Source of the DNA: Cinclus cinclus
Lineage: Eukaryota > Chordata > Aves > Passeriformes > Cinclidae
Length of the DNA: 64,000 nt
Direction of reading: 5' to 3'
Assembly (NCBI RefSeq): GCF_963662255.1
Contig: NC_085047.1
Coordinates: 105,518,181 to 105,582,180, forward strand
Shown here one piece after another: positions 22,961-36,243 of this stretch. A program made the translations under genes and the position numbers. Positions within the stretch are counted from its first letter, which is position 1; the number at the start of each line of letters is the position of its first letter. The notes beneath the pieces were generated by a model, which worked only from the letters and a program-made list of their open reading frames with translations, was not told the DNA's origin and searched no databases.

Positions 22961-25900
22961 AAACAGGATGACTGAGATACCCCACTGTCAAACAAAATCT
23001 TCGTGGCACTGCTCTAGTTAATTTGATTTATTTATATTTTCTCCTCTTTTGCAAGTTGGTAAAGTTTAAACCCAAACCTTTGCCTGTTTCTTTTTAAATT
23101 CCTTTTCGGTCTTTGTTTCTCCTTCAGGTGGTCTGGCCTGAGCATCTTATCTGCATCTCAGAATAATAATTTTGCATTTCAAAAAGGATAAATGGAATCA
23201 GCTCCTTTAACTGAAATTAAATATATCTGAAAGATATTCCAGTATGTTTAAAACTTGATAATTCAGTTTTCCAATTGATCTTTTTAGTTACTGTTTATTT
23301 ACACATAATGAGAAACATAAGAGCCTTCCTTTGTTTATGGAGTTTGTTGGAATGAAGCTTGAGAAGTAGGCTATTAACAGAAGTGTTTTCTCTCTATATC
23401 TGATCAGGAGAGCAAAAGTTAAAAAGTATCATTCTGCTATAAATTCACATTACAGCAATTCAAACAACTCATGATAGTTGATTATGTTAAAGAAAACGTT
23501 GTAAATTACCAGCTAAAGACAGTAAAACCATAACAATAATAATTGTCTTTATTAAACTGCACTAATGATTCCTCTGATGTTAAGGTTGGGATTAAAGTAC
23601 CTCTTTAGGTTCTCCCTTGTCAAAGGCAGAAAACCTTCACTGCAGCCAACTGTAGGATGGTTTTAATATGGGTAGCGAGAATTAGTATAGGGGTATTTGT
23701 CTTTCTCCAATCCATAGTTTAAATTGAGATGGAAGAATAAACAATCAGCTGAGACAGTTCTAGTTTCAAAAGAGCCAGAGGAGACAGAATTCCTAAAAAT
23801 CTTATTCTCACTTTCCTCTCTGTCTCATATCCTGACTCCTGTAACAAGTTGCTTGCAGTGGTGTGATATGAGTCAGCAGAACGTACTCAACAACTTTGAG
23901 CATTTCCTACCAGTATCATTATTTGAAAAGAGAGGGTTTTTTTCCTAAGCAAATATTAAAAACCTGTTTTCATTTCTATGGAACTCTTACGAGCACAAAA
24001 AGCATTTCAAGGAGATGTACTAAAAAGTATTATTTAATGTAGGCAGTAGAAAATATTTTGACTACAGGAGAGAAAATTCAGCTATTCGTGTTTTACGCAG
24101 CATTTCTACACTCTCTTGGTGCAAAGCAGACAGAAGCTTTGCAATCATTAAGGTTTCTTGGAAGATCTTACGTGTATGCTTATGAAGAATGGAAACCATA
24201 TTTTATACGTGCTTCACATGGAACAAAAGAAAAACCCTAATGCAGTTTACTTGGTACAGCTATTTGATTGCATCTGAGGATATATAACAAATATAATTTT
24301 TTTTGCATTGTCTTGTTATCATAGCCCATACAGCTTTAGATCACCCCAGAAAACAGCCACGTTTTGTTTTTCCTGTCACTGGTGGGCACTACTTCTTTTA
24401 ATCTTGCATGGAATTGTCATGGAAACCTATTTGCTCTTTAGTCCTGGTTCCATCTGACTCTTTAAGGTTACTATCCTGTTATTTAAGAGTTATTTAAAAA
24501 TCAAAATGACAACTAATGAAATGGATTTTTGGTTTGGATAGTCAGCTTGTAGCAGGTATGTTTTTTTTCTGCTGCAGCTTTTCACAGTACAGCAATGGGG
24601 TGGAATAAAGGCACCATTGATAACTTGTCTCAAGAGCAGTCAAGTTGCCATGCATATCTTGTAGTTCCTGAATCCACTCTACCAGGAAATGCAGCAAAAA
24701 ATTAAGATGAGAAAACCTGATATTCTTTTTTTCAGGAGAAATTTAAAATTAATTGGAAGGTTTCTCAGGTGGAGATTCACTAATAGATTGCACTAGGTTG
24801 AAGAGATGGAAGAAGAAAAGCTGTGTTACTAAAAGGTAAGAGAAAATGGAAAATAGTTTCTGCAAGACTGCAGAGAATGGAAATAAAACCAATAACCTCT
24901 ATTTAGGGTGCTGAACCTAAATGTGATATTAGGTTTGCAGTCACTGAAAAAAAATTTGCTTTCACCAAAGAGCAAACATTTTGCAGGACTGCATGTTCTG
25001 CAGTGATAAAAACCATTAACTCCTAATATGAGCTGGTCTTTGTAAGGGAACTTGTGCTATCATCTCTGCTGGAAGAACAACAGTCAAACTGCTTACTGGC
25101 CCTCAAGTATAAGTGGAAATTAAATGTGGCTTTTTCACAAGTGAAAGCATTTCATCTACATCATGAACAACTGGGGAAGTTAAAGATGCAAGTTAAGAAA
25201 TAATTTTCTCTATATATTAAGAAAAGGAGTATCTGAGTGACAGAAGTTGTGAGTTCAGTATTTTTCATTGAATTTCTATGCATATTCATATGTGTTTGTG
25301 CATGTCACTGTAATGTGTTTTTTGTACTTTGTGCATTTTTCATAAAAAATTTCTGTTATCCAAAAACCTGGACTTAATGCAGCTTTAAGTTTGCCACTGT
25401 TTAAGTAACATGATGGTAGTATCCAGCCTGTATAGATGGGAATGGAACATTCTGCAGCCATACAAATGATCCCTTAGCTATTAATAATATAATAATAGCA
25501 TGTGAAAAGTTAAAATGAAAAAGCAGGTCTTTATTCCAAGAGGGGATAAAGTCACCATCACTAACCATCAGCTATAAATTGACTTCAGTCTTGCAATTAT
25601 TTCAGCATAGTAATTATTAGTACAGAATACGCCGTTAATTTTATGGGGTTTTGCACTCTTGTTAGCCTTGGAAAACTTTTACGTGGTAATGCTTAAATAT
25701 CTGTGCAATTTTTTTTCTATGGCAAATTGCTATACACATGCAAGCTAGAGATCCCCTATTCCTACCTTGTAATTCTCAGCTTCTATTATTAGACAGTGTT
25801 GTCCCTAGCAGATATGAGTAAGTCAACAAACAATCAGATTCTATTAATATATTTTTCATACTATTTTTTTCTCATAAAAAGCCCAATATATCTATCCCTT

Positions 25901-26795
25901 TACTGTTTCTGAAAACTTAAAATAACAATTAGATTATTCTTCTTTAAGGTAAATTTGTTTCTAAGTCATTTGACACTAACAAATTCTCACAGATTTCTCA
26001 GGTGATATTTATTTGTGGAGAATATGGAATTATTTCCAGTTCTGTGGAAATACTTCCCTGATAGCTGCCTTTATAACTGCTGACATTTTGTGAATAGTGC
26101 AATGAGAAAATACTCATAGGTGATTGATAGCCATACTCATGTATCTCTCTAAGCAAACTAGTGAAAATTTCCGAAGCCATGCAGTTCAAATTTCAAATAG
26201 ATTATTGACAATAATTATTATTACTAACAATAATTAATACAGGTAGTATTAGTATTTAAATAATCACTTCTAATTTCTTCAGATTCTTCTATTAAAAAAG
26301 TCAAAACTACAATGAGCAGCTGATGTGAACAGTTCTGTACAAATGGGAAGGATGCTAATTTGGCTTAAGAAATCACAGAGCTCGCAGGAAAGACTTGAGT
26401 GGAATAAATGATTCTCAAATACAAGAGATTAAGACATTTCTCTAGGCATAAAAAACCCATCAAGCTGTGTAAGATGTTGTCTGAATCTTGCAGCAATATC
26501 ATGGTCTGTCAAGAAATTTATGGTAGAACAATTGCTGGCCTTTGCAATGTGGTGTTTCATATCTCTTTTTAGTGTCAACGTATGGAAGAAAATCATATGT
26601 GAAATATCCAGAAAAAGGACTGTATGGAAGAGCCTGTCAATAAAGCATCAGTGAAACCAGAATTTCTCTATTTCAACTCATACAGAAAGCAAAATATGGG
26701 CACATATTACAACGTGTATAACCGAGGAGTTAACTGTGGAGTACATATGTGACTATAAATTTGAAGCAACAGAAATGCAAAGCCACTAAATGAGG

Positions 26796-26797
26796 GT

Positions 26798-26847
<50 letters not shown>
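26796..26847. repeat. (TG)n microsatellite
   Basis: A GT/TG dinucleotide run of about 52 bp with one TTT interruption near 26803. A spurious poly-Val/Cys frame runs through it. Confidence 0.96.
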
Positions 26848-26852
<5 letters not shown>

Positions 26853-27265
26853 CTCTTATAAAAACTGAGATACAGGATGGGATTGGCCCACTACATTACG
26901 GGACACTGAAAATACAGATATCCATGGCTACTTACAGGACCCTTACAGAAGGAGCACTGAAAAAGCCTAAGTGTAAACAACACAATATTCTGTTGGGAAA
27001 AAAAACCAAACCAAAACAAAACAAAATGAGTGCCAGGAGTCAGGAAAATATGAAGTGAGCATCCACTTGTCTTCTACACAGTATGCTGCCCTCTGTTTGG
27101 TCAAGTTCCTATGTGTTTTGCAGAAACTGGCTTTTTAGATGAGAAAGAGAGGATGCCATCTGCTTCCCAAAGTATGAGCTTATCTGAATAGTTAATAATT
27201 CAGTGGGTCAACAACTATTTTTAGCAAAGGAATACAAATTATAAGCATTTTAATAAACTGGGATT

Positions 27266-27316
27266 TGTTAAGGCATGTCTTTGCAAAGGCACGTGTTAAG
27301 GCATGTTTATGCAAAG
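27266..27316. repeat. Near-tandem duplication of 23 bp
   Basis: TGTTAAGGCATGTCTTTGCA at 27266 is repeated at 27294 with two substitutions, at a 28-bp spacing. Confidence 0.85.
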
Positions 27317-28157
27317 AATTTCCTGTTTCTGCAGACAAGGTGTGTGTATTTAGATTAAAACTACCAGCCTGTTTCATTTGTCAGTGTTTAGAGTATCAGT
27401 ACATCTATTATTTATCCTATCACTATTAAGAGTTCCACAACAGATGGAGATGCAATCCCACACAAACAGCATTTTTACTGGGCAGAACTAACAGGCTTTT
27501 CAGTAGATTAATGTTTTAGTGTATTGAAAGAGGCAGTTTAAAGTTACTTAAGACATCCTTTTCTCTGTGAGTCTTCTGCATAGAATTAGTGTTTTACTCC
27601 AGAGAAATAAGACCTGATATTACACATAAAGGAATCTGCTGAGATGGAAAGATTTGCAGACAAAGGTGAATAATATTAGTAATCTATTGATCTCAAGACA
27701 CGATTTTTATGTGAATAGGGAAATCTATTATGTTATTAGGCAGAACAGAATACTCCTCAGAGCAGTCCAGAGATGTAAGTTCCTAGTTATAGAAAAAGTC
27801 TTCTTCTGGTAATTTTAGGGTCCTCCGTTTGTTCAGCAAATGATTGCCAGGAGCTAATGCTTTTAACCGTAGTTTTTGGTAGCAATATATCAAAATAGCT
27901 CTGTTAAAGAAAACAAATTAGGACAACTCATGAGTTGATTCCATTTCTGCTAAATTTAAATATAATATTATTTAATAAATAACAGTATTAGTATTAAGAG
28001 ATAAACTGAAACGCTACAGGAACCAAAGGAAAATATCTTCTAAAAAGCCCAAAGAATTCACTGGATCTCTTCAGCCCAGAGTGGATACCTGAAGTAAATT
28101 TTTCTTAAATCTTAATGATACAATCACAGAATTTATTTATTTGCTTCTTATTGTATT

Positions 28158-28282
28158 TATTACTACTATTACTATTATTACTATGACTATGACTATGACT
28201 ATGACTATGACTATGACTATGACTATGACTATGACTATGAATATTACTATTACTATTACTATTATTACTATTACTATTATTT
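28158..28282. repeat. Compound (TTACTA)n-(ACTATG)n-(TTACTA)n repeat
   Basis: A central run of about ten ACTATG hexamers (roughly 28180-28240) lies between ATT/ACT-rich TTACTATTACTA-like units on both sides. The layout is symmetric, as if the G-containing hexamer arose by a point change inside an older (TTACTA)n tract and then expanded. Confidence 0.93.
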
Positions 28283-28812
28283 TAAATATTTATTTACTTG
28301 CTTTGTATGGTATATAGCTGTACAATTCCACAGTAAGCTCCAGGAAACATTTTGCTACACCAGTTGGGCTTAATGAAACAGTGATTTATGCCATGGTAAG
28401 GGCCAACTAATGAGGGTTTTGCCACCTCTTGCAGTGGTTTCACTGCAGCAAATACTAGGAAGGGGTAACTGCTATGCTTCAGCACCTGAGATATTTTGCT
28501 TTGAGGGTCAAGTGGCCAAGGTTACAGAAAAATGCTCCAGTAAATCTGATTTTATATTTATATCAGAGTAGAGCATGGCACATTTAAACGTGTCTCACAT
28601 ATTTTGGTTTTTTTATCAAAAAATTAAAATCCTTATGGGCTTGAACCTTTAAAATACAAAGGCTGAAATAATGAAGTAATTCATTACACATGAAGTAACT
28701 GATATGTTCACATTTTGATACAAATGACCAATTAATGTCTGCCTTTGATGTGTGGAAGCTCATATCTGTCTAAAAGATTGTTTCCTAATGTAATATTTCC
28801 TTTAAAAATAAT

Positions 28813-28835
28813 TAATTGCAAATAATTTGCAATTA
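28813..28835. other. Perfect 10-bp hairpin
   Basis: TAATTGCAAA (28813-28822) and TTTGCAATTA (28826-28835) are exact reverse complements around a TAA loop. The sequence is A+T-rich, so chance is plausible. Confidence 0.75.
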
Positions 28836-31800
28836 CTTTCTGGAAATAGATGAGGACGCTTCACAAGTAGTGAGGAAGATTTAATAAGAGACACTGTATT
28901 TTGCTATGACTGCATCTTCCACAAGCTCAGCAATCAGAGAGTCTAAATAGAGTACAGTGACACTGTTACTGTGTCACCACACTGAGGATTTGATAGTCAG
29001 CAGAAGTCACTCAAATACACTTGATGTGCTTATTTCTTCAGTCGTGCTAGCAAGACCCAGATTTTTACATGTTCCAGCAAACGCTCCTAAGAAATGCCTA
29101 GAAGCACTCCAGATAGTAAGATACACATAAAAAAAAATAAAAATCTGCCATATATTTCCAAAGCCTAAACGTTCATAAAGTGTTTGAAACCTAATGTGCC
29201 TGGGGACTTTTTAAAATATCACAATGTGCATGATAGTGATTCCCCATCTAAATATTTTTGAAAATCCATATTTAAATCAATTTCAAGGAACCATCTGAAA
29301 ATTCCTAATTTAACACTCAAGCTTGGGTACATGCAACCACTAATCTTCAGAATATTTTCCACTACTGCTCAGAATATGAATGCTAGTATTTTGAATTATG
29401 CAGAGCTGTGACAGAAGCACAGACCAGTGCCATTCCAGGACACTCTGCAAAAGATTTTTGAAGGCAGAAACAAGGGCCTGTGACAGTCACATAAAAAAGA
29501 TAAATGTAAATTCCAGAGCAAGGAAAAAACCTCGGAGGATAAATCTAGGACAAGAACAGTCATCAGTGTTTTCTTTTGTGACAGAATGAGACTGTTAAAA
29601 TAAGATATAATCAGGTAATATTTTTCACTATACAATTCAGATTTATTATGCATTAATTTCAAAGCCTAATTTTCACACCTAAAACACTCACCTTTGTTTA
29701 TATAAATTCATATGACAGGGGAGTGGAAAATGTAGCTGAAGAAAACCCCTGGCAATAAGCTCTTTAGTAAACATGAGCTGTCCAGAAGTCCTGCAAATGG
29801 TATGCAGTGCAGTAGATCTGGACAGCCAGCTGGCATCACCAGTGCACCTTATATATGGAATTGCATTTCCCACAAAAATCTTTTCACTGATTTATGCATT
29901 CACCTTTAAAATGCACTAAATGGTTTGGGAAATAAACCATGTGACCAGCAGGAATAGAAATCCCTTTAAAATCCCTTGAAAACAGAGAACAGGAGGCCCA
30001 GAAGGTGAAGAAGAATGAAGATTTCCATGCTTCACTGCCTCACACCTGGCTGCGAGAGTAATCAACAGATGAGCAGTTTAAAATAAAAGATACAACTGGG
30101 GTTTCCAAATCTCTGATAAGCCTGTAGTGACTAAGGACAACTATCTTGTTAAATGAATGGATTAAAATATCCCGAAAAATAAATGTTTAAATACCCAATT
30201 TTCTCTTACCTTCCATTCCTCTGTAACTATTCCTTACTATCTTGTTAATTAAGATATTCAATTGTATTATGTGCACCAAGTGTTGGATCCAATTCTCATT
30301 CTCATCTAACCTTTTTAGCTCACCTTTTGTGGCTTTTTTCTTCTATACTCTCCCAATCCACAGTTTTTCTTTCTGCCCTCAAGCCCCCTGTCATCTCTTA
30401 ATCTTAACATATTCTCTATGCTTTTATTAGAACTAAGATAGAGGTTTTTGTTGGACTTTTTGTGTAGTCAAGAGTAAATCCTTCCCAAGTACTGAAGTAC
30501 TTAAACAATTCCTGAGGAGGCAGCTCTGATGTAGTAAAGGACTGCAAATTGCTAGAACAATAGAAGGAAATTGTGATTCTGAAATGCAACATTCCAATTT
30601 CCTCAATTTTTATTTTTCTTTAAAGTTGTTCTATATGAGCTAAAAGAAATTAATGCGTAAAGCGACTTCAATCAGGGAAGAAAAAATATTTTGTCTTTTA
30701 AATATTTACTATTATTATAATTGTAAAACCATATACATATTTGAAATTATGATACCCTTAAAAACAGTTAAATGTCCTGTTTTAAATGAAAATATAATGA
30801 AGATTTAGTGTAACAATTAAATTCAGCTTAACAATTAAATATTTTCCCTGAAATGTTAGTGGTTTGCTTTTGCCCAGGAACATAGTTTGCTTTCAGTTCA
30901 ATAAATGTTATGTTCTAAAGTATGTACACCTATAGTGCTAGCTCTGGTTGCATGATTGGCTCTCAAAGGAGATTATGTTAGTTTGGTTCATACTTGACAC
31001 TTTATCAGTGACTGATTTTACTTGGAAATGAAATCTTCACACAATGAGAAGGCAGAGTGTCTTCCCCTGTACTTTCTCACTTAGCTGGATAAAAGTTCAG
31101 GAAGAAAAATAAGAGGGAAGTATTAGCAAATGTGCACAAAACAATGAAACTCCTTAGCCTGAAATATAATTTGCTCCTTGCTTGAGCTTGGAAATATTTA
31201 TACAAACACTTTAGCCATTTGTCTAGTGAGCCTGGAAGAATGAAGTTCTTAAGGAGTGGGAAAATGCAGGCTCTGAAAGAACATAATCCACAGAACCCAA
31301 AACCAGTGATCTTGGAAAAGAGAAACTTTATGCATGTCCTCCATCAGTGTATTTGAAGAGCTTTTTTCTAAAATGAGGTTCATACTGTGATAGCAGATGT
31401 TCCAGCATTCCCTGTAGCAGATTGGGAAAGCTGTAATGAGGTTTGCCTACAAGAAAGTGTCACTGAACAGCCAGGAAACAGGAGTGCACACCCCAAACCC
31501 CCTTGGTCTGCTCAACCTGGAGTTCATTCCAAGAGCACCATGTCTACTTTTCATATGGAACTTGTGAAGACAGAAGCAGTCTTTAAGGCAACCACTCAAG
31601 TAACTCTAATCCTCATTATCTGTACAACTTGTACAAAACAGGGAATGACACCTCCAACTCAGAACGTGCAATGGAAGAGTGGAGCACAGACCCACTGCAA
31701 CATGCAGAGGTGACATAAGTGCTCCTGCAACTTAAAATTTGTTACTGTTTGGTGTTACTGTTTGGTAATTATTGGAGTTGTGGGCTGAAATCTGAAATGT

Positions 31801-32462
31801 TAGACTACAGATTGTTTACTTTTCTTAATGAATACGGAATCATATTAAAGCAATTTTGATACGTTGCCTGTAACAAGCTCGTTTGAGGAAATTATCCTAA
31901 CAGTAAGTTGTCCTGTGCTGTGTAAGTATTCCATCATGGCTCATGGCAGAATAGGTCTTTCCACAACTGCCACAGGTCTTCCTCTAGGCATTCAGTTCCT
32001 CTGTTAGTTCCACAGCAATATAGATAGATATTTGTCTCCTTAGTAAAGCATTGCAATATATTCAATTCAATTTTACAATAGAACCATGCTTATTCCCTTA
32101 ACTCCTCTTTTGGATTCTAATCTATTTTTATTTGAAACAAACAGGTGTATTCAAATTTTGTCATTGTACTGATGCAAGTGATTTCAGTAGTTCTTCCATT
32201 TTTGTGACCTTGAGATAAGGGACACAGAAGAGCCAGTGGTAGCCAGAGGTCACAAGAGAGGACACAGACAAGTTCTCAAAAGGTGCAGCCCTCAGCAAAT
32301 AGATGAAAGCCAACAGAGGCCATCTGGCTTCAGGGTCAGGACTTCTCCCTGACCTTTCTTTTTTAACAGTACAAATATAACAATTCACTTCTCTAATTGC
32401 TATGCTAGATCAGTACCTGCACAATGAAGGGCATTCAGTATTAATATCTTTAATCACTACTT

Positions 32463-32866
32463 CACTGAGTCACAAAATTTTTAGGGTTGGAAAAGAGACC
32501 ATCCAGTCCAACCCCCCTGACAAGGCAAAGTCACCAAAAGCAGGTGACACAGGAACATGTCCAGAGTTTGGAATGTCTCTAGAAAGGCTCCATGCCCTCC
32601 TTGGGCAGCTGTCCCAGTGATCTGCCACCCTCCAGTGGCAGAGTAAACAAGCTCTTCCTCATGCTGAGGTAGAACTTCCTGAGTTTTAGTTTTTGGCCTT
32701 TGCTCTTCATCCTGTTACTGAGCACCACTGAAAAGAGTTTGGCACCAATCTCTTGACACCCACCTTTGAAATATTTATATGCATTAATGAGATCTCCTCT
32801 CAGTCTTCTCCAGAATAAACAGACCCAGGTCCCTCACTTTCTTCTCATAAGAGGAGATTTTTGGGG
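32463..32866 (-). mobile_element. CR1 LINE fragment, 3' end
   Basis: Starts GAGTCACAAAATTTTTAGGG and continues with GGAAAAGAGACCATCCAGTC, GGGCAGCTGTCCCAGTGATC and TCTCCTCTCAGTCTTCTCCA, the complement of a CR1 3' end about 400 bp long. It is moderately diverged and 5'-truncated near 32866. The TTTTTTTTTT run just beyond (about 32873-32884) is not part of the family. Confidence 0.92.
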
Positions 32867-35800
32867 ATTTAATTTTTTTTTTTTTGTACTCATGATATAA
32901 AGGGTTTGAATAATCTGAAAAAACCATGCATCTGGTGCTTTTTAATATTCTAATTTACTTTGTTTAAAAAGAGGAAAAGTTATAAAAGCATTCTAAAACA
33001 AAATTATGTACTTAGTGGGATACTAATTTTTTTTGTCTATTTCATTTGTTCACTTATAAAATTTTCAAAAACCAATAAAAGAGATGAAGGACAAATAAGA
33101 AGGTTTTTTATGTATTTATGAAATTTGGAGATACTCAACACACTTTGATCTAAGTTTCAGAAATGAAAGTGTCCTTTAACTACAATAAACTCTATTTTAT
33201 TATGGGTACCCAATTTTTATTAAAACATTTCTGAGAGATTATTCAGCCTCCAATTTCTGAAGCTTGTCCACAATTTACTTTACTCTTCAATTTTCTATAA
33301 GAAACTATTCCCTGAAAAGAAAGTTACTTAACTTTTATCACAATGGTTTGCAGCAGTCACACCAGGTTAGACATTGGAAAATCAGTGTAAGTAGAATAAT
33401 TTGTATTTTGAGAGGATGAAACAAAGCAATTTTCTGCATGTGCAGCTCACATCATCTCATTGATTCCTATTAAGTAAATATCATGTTGCAAAAACTGTCC
33501 ATGAGCTCATTTACGACTAAATATTTGTCAACTGGTGACAGAAATTTAGGTGTGTTTCTATGACTTTTGTCATACAACTTGTTCCCCAGTTGAAACAAAT
33601 GGAAAATAGACATCTTTACTTTGCTGGGAACACAGATATAGAGTCCAAAGAGTTTGGTCTATTTATTAGCTTCCTAGGAATGTATATATTATATTTAAAA
33701 TGCTGTACCTCACTCAACTCTCTGCATCTAAACAACAGAAATAAACCTTAACTAAGATGTCTGTATCCTCTCTCTGTATTCAGAGTCAAAGGTACAAGAC
33801 TGGTTGTGTCCAGCCAATAATGTCACACAACAGATGGTGAACCCCAACCCTCCTGTCCCCAGTGTCAGATCCATTCCCTGGGTATGCCATGAGAAGGCAG
33901 CACTGTTTGAAAGAAAAGGCTGTCTAAAATGGAAATTGAGCTATACTTGTAATGAACTGCTTTCTCACAACTTGGGCTTTTTTCAGAGGACTGGTAGGTG
34001 TGACTCAGCAGGGACTCTGGCAGTGATCAAACCTTCAAGTAATATCTAGGCTCTGGTAGGTACAAGAATTAAACCAAAGATTTATTTTTTTTGAGATGTA
34101 GCAGCATGCATGTGCCACACAGACATGTTCCTCTCCCTTCAGCAGCACTAGAAGTACTTCAGGAGGCTGTGTCACATTACACATGTATTTAAGGTGATTG
34201 ATGTACTGCAGAATAAGCCTCACACCAAAGCTGTGCCACTATTTCTACAGAATGTGAAAAAGAAAGAAAGATATTGGAATGTTCTTTTGGCAATTTCTGT
34301 AAAGTACATAAAGTAAATTTGAATTTTACTTGTGTTTAACTCTAAACATATAAGGTAAATTGCATAGGCTAGGATAAAAATACAATTTCCTGCCACTGAG
34401 GATGGAACATATAAAATGTCAATATAAGGGTAATTCATATTATTGCAGTAGAGAATTCTATTCACTTCAGTGCTTTTGCTATAAAATTATTGTCATATCC
34501 AAAATGTCACCCTGTCCTTATAGTTATTGGTCTCTGTCCATGCTGGGACTGTTAGTTAAGTGCAAGACTGCAAACAGTTTCACAGGCTTCTACAGGGAAT
34601 GTTCTACATAACTGAGCTCTCTGGAGGCTTTGCCTCTGTTCAAAAGCCAGCCGAGCTTCACTGCTCGGGCTGTGATTTCTGCACAGCTAATTCATTAAAA
34701 TACACATTCAAGTAAACAACAGGGATCCTAACTCTTAGTAATACCATATGAGTCTAAGAATTTTGAAGACTTATCAGTAGACTCTTGTCTTTACCTGACC
34801 ATTCACTGAGAGTCAAAAAGCTCTAGGAACATTGAAAATTTATTTTTTTTCAGTGGAGAGGGTTGCAGGTGATTCACATTTTTCACTAAAACAATTTAAT
34901 CATCTATCCAGAGTCCTTTTATTTTCTGACAGTATGAAATTAATATTTCAATTAAAAATATTTCATATTATCTACTGTAGTCCATTCATTTTATGCCTAT
35001 GCCCATTTTGTATTGTAATTCTCAGTGTGAATTATATGGGCTTTAATTTACCTGAATTTATGACTATTGAACATTACATTAGATACAGCCATTTTTTCCA
35101 CGCATTTGGTATTGACAGGATGCTACATTTTATTAACTAAAGTAGTAAAATATATCTTATTTTCTGTTGTTTTTCTCACTATGTAAAAGTAGGCTGCTGA
35201 TTGGGAGTAGAATAAAATGGCAAAATATTAAGCAGTTGATTAATTTTTATTTATTAATAAGCATTCTTTGAAGACACTCTTTCATCCAGAATTGGAATAG
35301 TAACATTCAGTAAGGCTTTTAAGGGGAAGAAATAAATATGACAGGAATCCAAATTTGGCCAGGTCCACTTGACTTTATAGGTTTTTAAGGCAATACTATT
35401 TTAACAGTGCTGTAGATTTTTTTATTATGAGATCTTTTGATTATTTAAAAAGAGATTTTGTAATTTTGATGTGCTATTCCTTACAGACTCCTGCATTTAG
35501 ATTTTTTTGTGGAATACAATGTGACATATATTTAAGTCAACCTTATTTTACATCCTCCCAAATGCTTTGTTCCTCTGGAGCCTGGGGGAGTAGGTAGTCT
35601 GTATTATCATGCATGAGCACTCTTATGACATATAGTTTAGGTTGCCATCTGTTCGAACAAAAAACTTTTATGCACATGGGGTTTTAATTTTTTTTTTTAA
35701 AAAAACCCATTTTTTTCACAATGCAGTGAATTTAAGAGAAATAGATAATATTGGAATTACAGATATCTTGAAATTAATCTATTTATTTGGCAATTTGAGA

Positions 35801-35867
35801 CATGTTTTTATTGATTCTTTTTCATTAAGATATTATCTTTTTCATTGAGATATGATTCTTAATCATG
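32867..35867. other. A+T-rich DNA without a recognised gene
   Basis: No repeat family or gene recognised. It holds a 20-bp-spaced duplication at 35817-35855 (CTTTTTCATTAAGATAT and CTTTTTCATTGAGATAT). Open frames such as 33804-34049 and 34832-35140 lack recognisable motifs and strong start context. Confidence 0.55.
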
Positions 35868-36180
35868 GAATCATAGAATACTTTGAGTTGAGCAGCACCT
35901 TTAAAGACCATGTGTTCCAACTCGCCTCCATGGGCAGCGATATCTTTCTCTATAAGAGATTAATCAAAGTGTCATCCAACCTGACCCTGATCATATCCAA
36001 TGATGGGGAATCTACAACTTCTTTGGGTACCCTATTTCAGCTTCTCACTACCCTCACCAAAAAATATTTCTTCCTTACCTGCAATCTAAACTTATCTTCC
36101 TCCAGTTTAAAACTGTTGCTTCTCGTCACCTCTTGTCCTGTCTGTTACTACAGGCCTTGGTATAAAATCTTTCTCCATCC
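35868..36180 (-). mobile_element. CR1 LINE fragment, 3' end
   Basis: Begins GGAATCATAGAATACTTTGA and continues TTGAGCAGCACCTTTAAAGA, TCCAACCTGACCCTGATCAT and CCTCTTGTCCTGTCTGTTAC, the complement of a CR1 3' end of the subfamily with the TTTGAGTTGGAAGG tail. At about 36180 it abuts a second CR1 3' end pointing the opposite way. Confidence 0.9.
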
Positions 36181-36243
36181 AAGGCTTGGAAACAGAGGAT
36201 CTCTAATCTCCCTTCCAACCCAAACCATTCTATGATTCTATGA
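36181..36243 (+). mobile_element. Very short CR1 3' end, inverted relative to its neighbour
   Basis: About 63 bp ending CCCAACCCAAACCATTCTAT followed by GATTCTATGA, the plus-strand CR1 3' terminus with its ATTCTATG tail. With the minus-strand copy on its left it makes a pair whose 3' tails both face outward. Confidence 0.88.

Larger units (their letters stand above)
22961..32462. other. A+T-rich DNA without a recognised gene
   Basis: About 9.5 kb with no CR1 or LTR that I can recognise and no supportable gene. It contains (TG)n at 26.8 kb, the ACTATG compound repeat at 28.2 kb, a 23-bp near-tandem duplication at 27266-27316 and a hairpin at 28813-28835. The short open frames (for example 24058-24240, 31387-31713) match nothing I recognise. 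Confidence 0.5.
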
